From contig ML213509.1 in the NCBI GenBank assembly GCA_004369045.1, positions 1,270,949-1,334,948 on the forward strand: a stretch of 64,000 nucleotides of DNA, in the 5' to 3' direction. The position numbers and the translations under genes were made by a program. How positions within the stretch are numbered: position 1 is the first letter of the stretch; every line of letters begins with the position of its first letter. The notes beneath the pieces were generated by a model. It saw nothing but the letters and a program-made list of their open reading frames with translations, made no database searches and was not told where the DNA came from. This document shows positions 58,898 through 64,000 of this stretch, one piece after another. Source of the stretch: Heliocybe sulcata (Eukaryota; Basidiomycota; Agaricomycetes; Gloeophyllales; Gloeophyllaceae).

Positions 58898-61800
58898 TCA
58901 TACCCGTTCCATGGTGGTCGTCATCCATGCTTTGACGTTCCCAGCACAGACTTGACCTCGTGAAAGCTGGCACTGGATCGTGCTGAATGGAATGACCAAT
59001 GGTGGTGCGTCAGCAGTATTTGATTCGTAGAATTTGCCAAACTCCCAGAACCGTATCTCGAGTTCAGGACTAAATCAATGATTTAGAGTAGCACAAGTGG
59101 AGAGAAGAAATAGCGTACAAATCTTTCCAGATATTCTTCTTGAACGGAGTCTTCCTAATCGGCTTCATCCAGCGCATTATCGCCCACATGGTGGTGTTCT
59201 GAAGGCGCGGCTGACAATGCTGGAAGATGTGAGTGACCTCACCACCATAAGTTGATCCATTGACGATAGCTTTGACAATCGAGGATCCAACCATCTTGCG
59301 CTGATTCTGTGATGTTGGCACGATGCGTCGCCCATCTAAGATGGCATACTTAAAGAAGAGGCCGCCGGAAACAATTGGGCGAGCGCCACGAGATGGTTGG
59401 CGATCAAGAGGCATATGGACAACCGGTGGATCTCGAGAGTTGTAGTTGGCACAAAGGAACTGGAGGATAGGTACTGGTAGAGGTTGGAAGACATTTGAAA
59501 CCTTCGGCCCCAGGTCAATCTTCAAGGGTGTCGTTGCTGAACTAGCTGTGAGAGATACGCAGCAGCACAAGACAGGAACAACATACCATCAGCAATGATA
59601 GACAGCTCTGCCATTTCTCCTTCAACCGTCCCTCTATCCTCGCCGGAGTTCATCAACATCCGGAGCGCTAACTCTCTCTCTACATCGTGGAGACTTGATG
59701 AGGTATCGAGTTGCACCTGGGAGATCTGAGAAGCACGTATCGTAAGCAGAGACACTAGAGGAATTTACTCGCGCACCATAGTTCGAGTACGGCATTCGCG
59801 ATAGAATGTGCGCATGAGTGTTACTTCAAGCTCACCGCCACCATGGTGGTTGTTATTATAGTTCTTCAGGGTCTTGTTGAGACGCTCGACAAGAAATAGC
59901 CAGAAGTTATAGACAGCAGCATAATCGCGGATCTGGTCTGGCAGGTGGACGACCCAATGGTGATTCGGCTTCATAGCCCCCTCACCGTACAGCTGGATAG
60001 AAGACGAACATCAGTGGCAAAGAGATGTCAATCGGCACACCACGTACCTCTCGATAATGCAATAAATATTCCTGTAGGAGTTCTAGGGACCGACCAATTG
60101 CAGCATCAGTGATGGATCGACCCAGAAGGAGTTTGACAGCAGTCGCAAAGCGAAGGAACAACAGTGGCTCCTCCGGATGCAGTCGCTGCTCAGGCTCCTC
60201 AGGTGGTGATGGACGAGGGTCATCATCTTCGTCCTCACCCGCCTTACGCTTCTTCGAAGTGGCTGTCCTAGATGGCTTCGTAGCAGCTGGGCGTTGTGCC
60301 GCTTCTAAACGAGCTTTCTTCTGGGGCGATTGTTCCCCAGCAGTGTCCCCATCGTGCTGACTTTGCCAAGCCAGTAGTTCTTGCTTGTGTTGCTTCAAAG
60401 CGACCCGATATGCCTTCATTTCCTTCGAGAATTCCTTCTTTGAGGCGTCAAGGAAGGCATCCCAAACCACCGGTATCTGTAAAGGCATTTAGCATTGGGT
60501 CACTCCGATGAGGTAAGGTACATACAATCATGGGTAAGGCCACAGTCGATGCCAATTTGTATTCGTCGGCTGTAAGTGAACCTCCAGCAGGTTCTCCCAT
60601 TCGGAGCGGGAGACGCCCTGCCCATAAAGGAGATTCAAACTATTATGGGAGTCAGTAATGCACCGCAAACATGATCAGAGCAATTCCCCACCGTTTCGAG
60701 GAACTTGTGGACCATGCCCAGTTCTCGACCTTGCTTCGGGGTTGAAGCTCGTAGAGCTTTCGTTTTGATCCACTGGGCATACCACTGATTCTTTGCTATA
60801 CCTTGCAAAATATTGTGCATGGGGTCGATAAGAGTATATCGAACAAGGTCAAAGTAGGGCAGGCGAGCAAACTCAGTCCATCGGGAACCAAATGCTGTGA
60901 AGAACTCATCTCTGTCAGCAGCATTATCTAGAGACTTCCATCGAAAGCACCGCCTTTGGTGCTCTTCGCCGCTGCGCGCTGGATACTCTAGATGCAAGTT
61001 AGAATTTGCGACCAGTATTCACTGAATCAAGCTTACCATTTCGTAGGGACTTCTCCGAGAACATTTCAGAGAGAGGCACTGTACACTTGGTGCACGGTGC
61101 TGCATTGTGACCATGATCGGCAAAACCACAGACCTTGCACATTGCCGGATGGTCGCAGACAATCGCAAGCAAGAATACCCGGACCAAGCGCCCTGTAAAG
61201 CAGTCAGATTTTATGAACATTGAAGTAATTGGTTACGTACCCTGGGGAAAGCGCGGTGTCTTAACGATAATACCCTCTTCATATAATTTGATCAGATCGT
61301 CGACAAGAATCTTGAGATACTTTTGCAGTTGTTCGGCGTTAGGTTCTGCTGGCCCCGGCGTCAAGATCGGGATGAGGAGGTTAGACGTCTGATACCTGGA
61401 GAACACGTCAAAGGCGAGATCAGTCATCTGTGATAAATATATCTACTCACCGAAGTTCCATAGGAAGGTTGGAAACACAAAAGGACATGACGCCGGATGA
61501 ATGGCTTCCACTATAGTTCGAGGTGTTGGTATTGAACCTATAGCAGCCGATAAGCAATGGTCAAGCAAGATACAGCTTGGAAAAAGCATACCAGTCGAGA
61601 CTGAACGTAACCCCTATGCGTAGCTCCTCCTCCCATGTAAGAGACGCCCTCGAGAAGAATAAATTGCCTCTATGATCTCTGACAGTTCGAGGAACCTCGC
61701 CATCTCGCATGGAGCTATACCTCCCAGCCTGCGGCTCATGGTCCAGCCATTCCTCACAAAGCGTCTCCTTGTCTCCGTCACCTAGGAAGTCGACGAGGAG

Positions 61801-63563
61801 GTTGGATAGCGGCGACACGGGAACTGCGACTTCAGGCAGTGGGGGTGGGAGTGAGCGTCCGGTAATCTTCTCGTAGATGCTGGCTATCATGTTCTTCTTC
61901 TTGAATAGACCAACACTGCAGTCAGGGCAAACAGAACCGGGAACAGTCGTGGGGGAAAAGAGCTCATGGCAGACAGGACAGGAGGGATAGATCTCGAAAC
62001 GATCACCGAAGTCGAGGGTCTGTATGACAGTTGTGAGTGTGGTCGGCATTCGATCGTTCTGAGCTAGGTGGCCAAGGGCTACGAATATTGTACGCATGGT
62101 CCACAAGATGAGCGAACACGCTCGGAAAGTTACATGGTACTTGATGTGAAGGAAAGATACCAAGATGAGTACCATCCGTACGAACCAGTGGGTATGCGAG
62201 TCGCCATAGGTGTGAATGGCAGGGCGTCGTGCTTCAAGAATGTCGATAGCACCAACAGGCATGGCATCTACGCCATCAATATCTTCCTCGTCCGAGCGCA
62301 GCTCATCCACTGGAAGCTGGTTCTGCAGCTGATCGCCATCTTCCGGGTTGTCATACAGACCCAAGCGTTGCTGCTTCTGCTCCCTGAGAGTCATGACTTC
62401 AGTGCGAACACGCTTGGTAGGTACTCGAGCAGAGCGCCTTCCACCGCTACCAGAGCCACCTATATCAACTGGCTGGTTTTCGGATGCCTGGAGTGGTGCA
62501 GTCGCAATTTCGTCCGGGACGGCACCTTGGTCACCATCCTTGCGCTCACCATCATCCTCGGAAAGCTCACGGCCATCATCAGGAGTTGACCGGTCAGTCT
62601 CAACGGGAACGCCTGGGTTGTCCAATAGATCAGGTTCGTCATTAGGAGCAAAAGCAGCATCAGGAGCAAAAGGGAGACTGATTTCGGAGTCAACACCCTC
62701 TGACGAGACGGTGGGAATCCCTGCAGGAGGATGCAAGACTTCCCACGGCCGTAAAGCGGGGCCTGTGGCACTGCTGCTAGATTGATTTCCCGAAGATGCA
62801 TATAGCAACTCAGGATGACCATGCTTATCAGATGTCGAACCTGGATCCGATCCAGTGGACAGATGTGGCAGATGTGAGGCATGAGGAGAAAGCGTGGTCG
62901 GTCCCTGGGCACCGTTCGAAGAGCTCGATGCATAAGGAATTGCCTGGGATGTGTCGGACGAATCAGGGACAGCGAAGAATTGCGTCCCGTCAAGGGCACG
63001 TAAAAGGCCAAGCATCTTCTGCGAGCTATCATCCTGAAAGCAGGCGATCAGCCTTACAAATCTGTTAGGAACAGTGGAGCGGCACGTATGGTGTTTCCTG
63101 CTGTATCGAAATCTTCATACAGCCCGAAAAGTCCTGCAAGGTGTGTCAGCTCATCTTCCGCGGGCAGTGTAATGTGCGTGTTGGGAACAATGGGGCGTAG
63201 GTCAAATGCTGGCTGAACAGTGGCACTGCTCAAAGCAGACGCTGAGGCAGAGATTGCACTATGACGAGAGGTTGAAGCTGCTGGAATGAATCCGTGGTAT
63301 TGAGTCCATCAGATGCTCCATAATGCTAGGAGAAGTGTGAACACACCTTGAGAAGGGATTCCTGGTCGATGCCTCCGTTCTTCAGGGAGCAAACTCTCTC
63401 TTCTATGTTTCTCCTTTTCCCATCGAGTGACGAGCTGGCCCCCACACTTCTCACAGTCGCATCGATACAGCTTGGATGTACTGGGTGGTACTGAGTCCAT
63501 GGTGAGGAGAGGAGCAGGTTGTCGTGGTTGACCAGAGGCGGGAATGCACCAGGCGACATTCAC
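58898..63563 (-). CDS. CACTA transposase, Tnp2 family (PF02992-like)
   Basis: This is the presumed DDE-type transposase that cuts the element ends. An N-terminal zinc-binding motif (YRCDCEKCGGQLVTRW) follows a start at 63500, or at 63563 if the longer frame is used. A long acidic, Ser/Pro-rich region (about 62100-63015) precedes CPVCHELFSP with CPDC. Hallmark Tnp2 segments follow: GVTFSLDW joined to a Ser/Gly-rich exon with GVMSFCVSNLPMELR, LLIPILTPGPAEPNAEQLQKY, LLAIVCDHPAMCKVCGFADH, CTKCTVPLSEM and YFDLVRYTLIDPMHNILQGI. The C-terminal exons have HWVVHLPDQIRDYAAVYNFW and ERLNKTLKNYNNNHHGGGELE, and finish AWMTTTMERV (stop at 58898). About ten exons could be read without an internal stop, so it may be functional. 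Conserved acidic catalytic residues were not individually assigned. Confidence 0.88.
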
Positions 63564-63724
63564 AGCAGATGGCGGCGGCGAGTTAAGATGTGGGGAGCTC
63601 GGATGAACAAATCTACGGCCTTAGTATATATATTTATTGCGCAGAGCTTACTCTAGTACAGGATACAGTAGATACAGGCCTGGATCCATGCAGTTCAGAT
63701 AGCTTGATGTCGCCCAGGTACGTC

Positions 63725-63880
63725 CGCCTAGTTGAAAGGGTAAGCAGCACGGCAACACGAGAGTGTGACTAGCTCATGCCTGATGTGGTAGTCACGCCTA
63801 CTTGCACGTATGGTAACCGGCGTACTTGAAATCTGAAAATAGGGGAGTGTACGCGTACCGGTACCACCTATTCGAACATC
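63725..63880. repeat. Subterminal repeat array, right end of CACTA element
   Basis: Inverse-orientation copies and variants of CAAGTAGGYG appear near 63727 (CGCCTAGTTG), 63797 (CGCCTACTTG), 63822 (GGCGTACTTG) and 63866 (CCACCTATTCG). They mirror the array at the left end. Confidence 0.65.
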
Positions 63881-63893
63881 TGAAAGCCGTGTC

Positions 63894-63905
63894 TTGAACG
63901 CAGTG
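63894..63905 (-). repeat. CACTA terminal inverted repeat, right
   Basis: TTGAACGCAGTG is the exact reverse complement of the left terminus. Confidence 0.88.
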
Positions 63906-63908
63906 ATT
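63906..63908 (+). repeat. Target-site duplication of CACTA element, right copy (ATT)
   Basis: ATT directly follows the CAGTG terminus and matches 54954-54956. Confidence 0.75.
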
Positions 63909-64000
63909 TCGTGCGTCGGATGAGCGAGGTCTCCTCTTGCCGTTGGAGGAGAGACAAACCGGGTACAGGGACAGACTACGTGTACAACCACCAGACCACC
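63909..64000. other. Flanking genomic sequence right of the CACTA element
   Basis: These 92 bases continue the pre-insertion site that ends at 54956 on the other side. No feature is visible. Confidence 0.5.

Larger units (their letters stand above)
54957..63905. mobile_element. Complete CACTA (EnSpm-like) DNA transposon
   Basis: The left end reads CACTGCGTTCAACGCCCGGC and the reverse complement of the right end reads CACTGCGTTCAAGACACGGC, a 12-base perfect terminal inverted repeat with partial matches beyond. The trinucleotide ATT flanks both ends (54954-54956 and 63906-63908), the 3-base target duplication typical of CACTA elements. Inside are a Tnp2-family transposase on the minus strand, a second gene on the plus strand and subterminal copies of CAAGTAGGYG in both orientations. 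The 8,949-base length, the open frames and the perfect duplication suggest a recent, possibly autonomous insertion. Confidence 0.92.

Noticed and set aside
54957-63905. Assignment to the KDZ transposon group
   Set aside because: The DPMHNILQGI, CGFADH and CTKC segments, 3-base duplication and CACTG termini fit the Tnp2/CACTA superfamily better.

Overview
This window comes from a mushroom-forming basidiomycete (Agaricomycetes). The genes are densely interrupted by short GT-AG introns of about 50 bases. The polyketide synthase is of the basidiomycete orsellinate type, and the mobile DNA includes a fungal CACTA element with a Tnp2-family transposase. I cannot name the species. All gene models below were spliced by eye.

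The left flank (1-21 kb) holds a kinesin-7-like motor gene, a C2H2 plus Zn2Cys6 transcription factor, an adenylation-thiolation-reductase gene (here A-T-R 1, a carboxylic-acid-reductase-like enzyme), a divergently transcribed aldehyde-dehydrogenase-like gene that has lost its catalytic residues, and a PHD-finger gene. These are separated by long stretches with no supportable gene.

The core (22-54 kb) looks like a secondary-metabolite cluster. It contains a complete non-reducing polyketide synthase (SAT-KS-AT-PT-ACP-ACP-TE, 2,137 residues, nine exons), an ICMT-family methyltransferase, a major-facilitator transporter, a second A-T-R enzyme (1,097 residues), a phenol-hydroxylase-type FAD monooxygenase, an NAD(P)-dependent epimerase/dehydratase-like enzyme, a decayed ICMT copy and a second intact ICMT copy. 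A secreted aldose-1-epimerase-like gene and an HNH-nuclease-like gene lie inside the cluster and probably have other roles. The expected logic is inferred: the synthase makes orsellinic acid or a close relative, the A-T-R enzymes reduce the aryl acid to an aldehyde or alcohol, the monooxygenase hydroxylates (perhaps with decarboxylation), the ICMT-like enzymes methylate, and the transporter exports. No prenyltransferase or terpene cyclase is visible in the window.

Two mobile elements can be delimited to the base. A 605-base Mutator-like MITE (29392-29996) has long terminal inverted repeats and a perfect 10-base target duplication, and sits just downstream of the synthase. A complete CACTA element (54957-63905, 8,949 bases) has 12-base perfect terminal repeats, an ATT target duplication, a spliced Tnp2-family transposase on the minus strand, a second accessory gene on the plus strand and an array of subterminal repeats. 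It forms the right border of the cluster.
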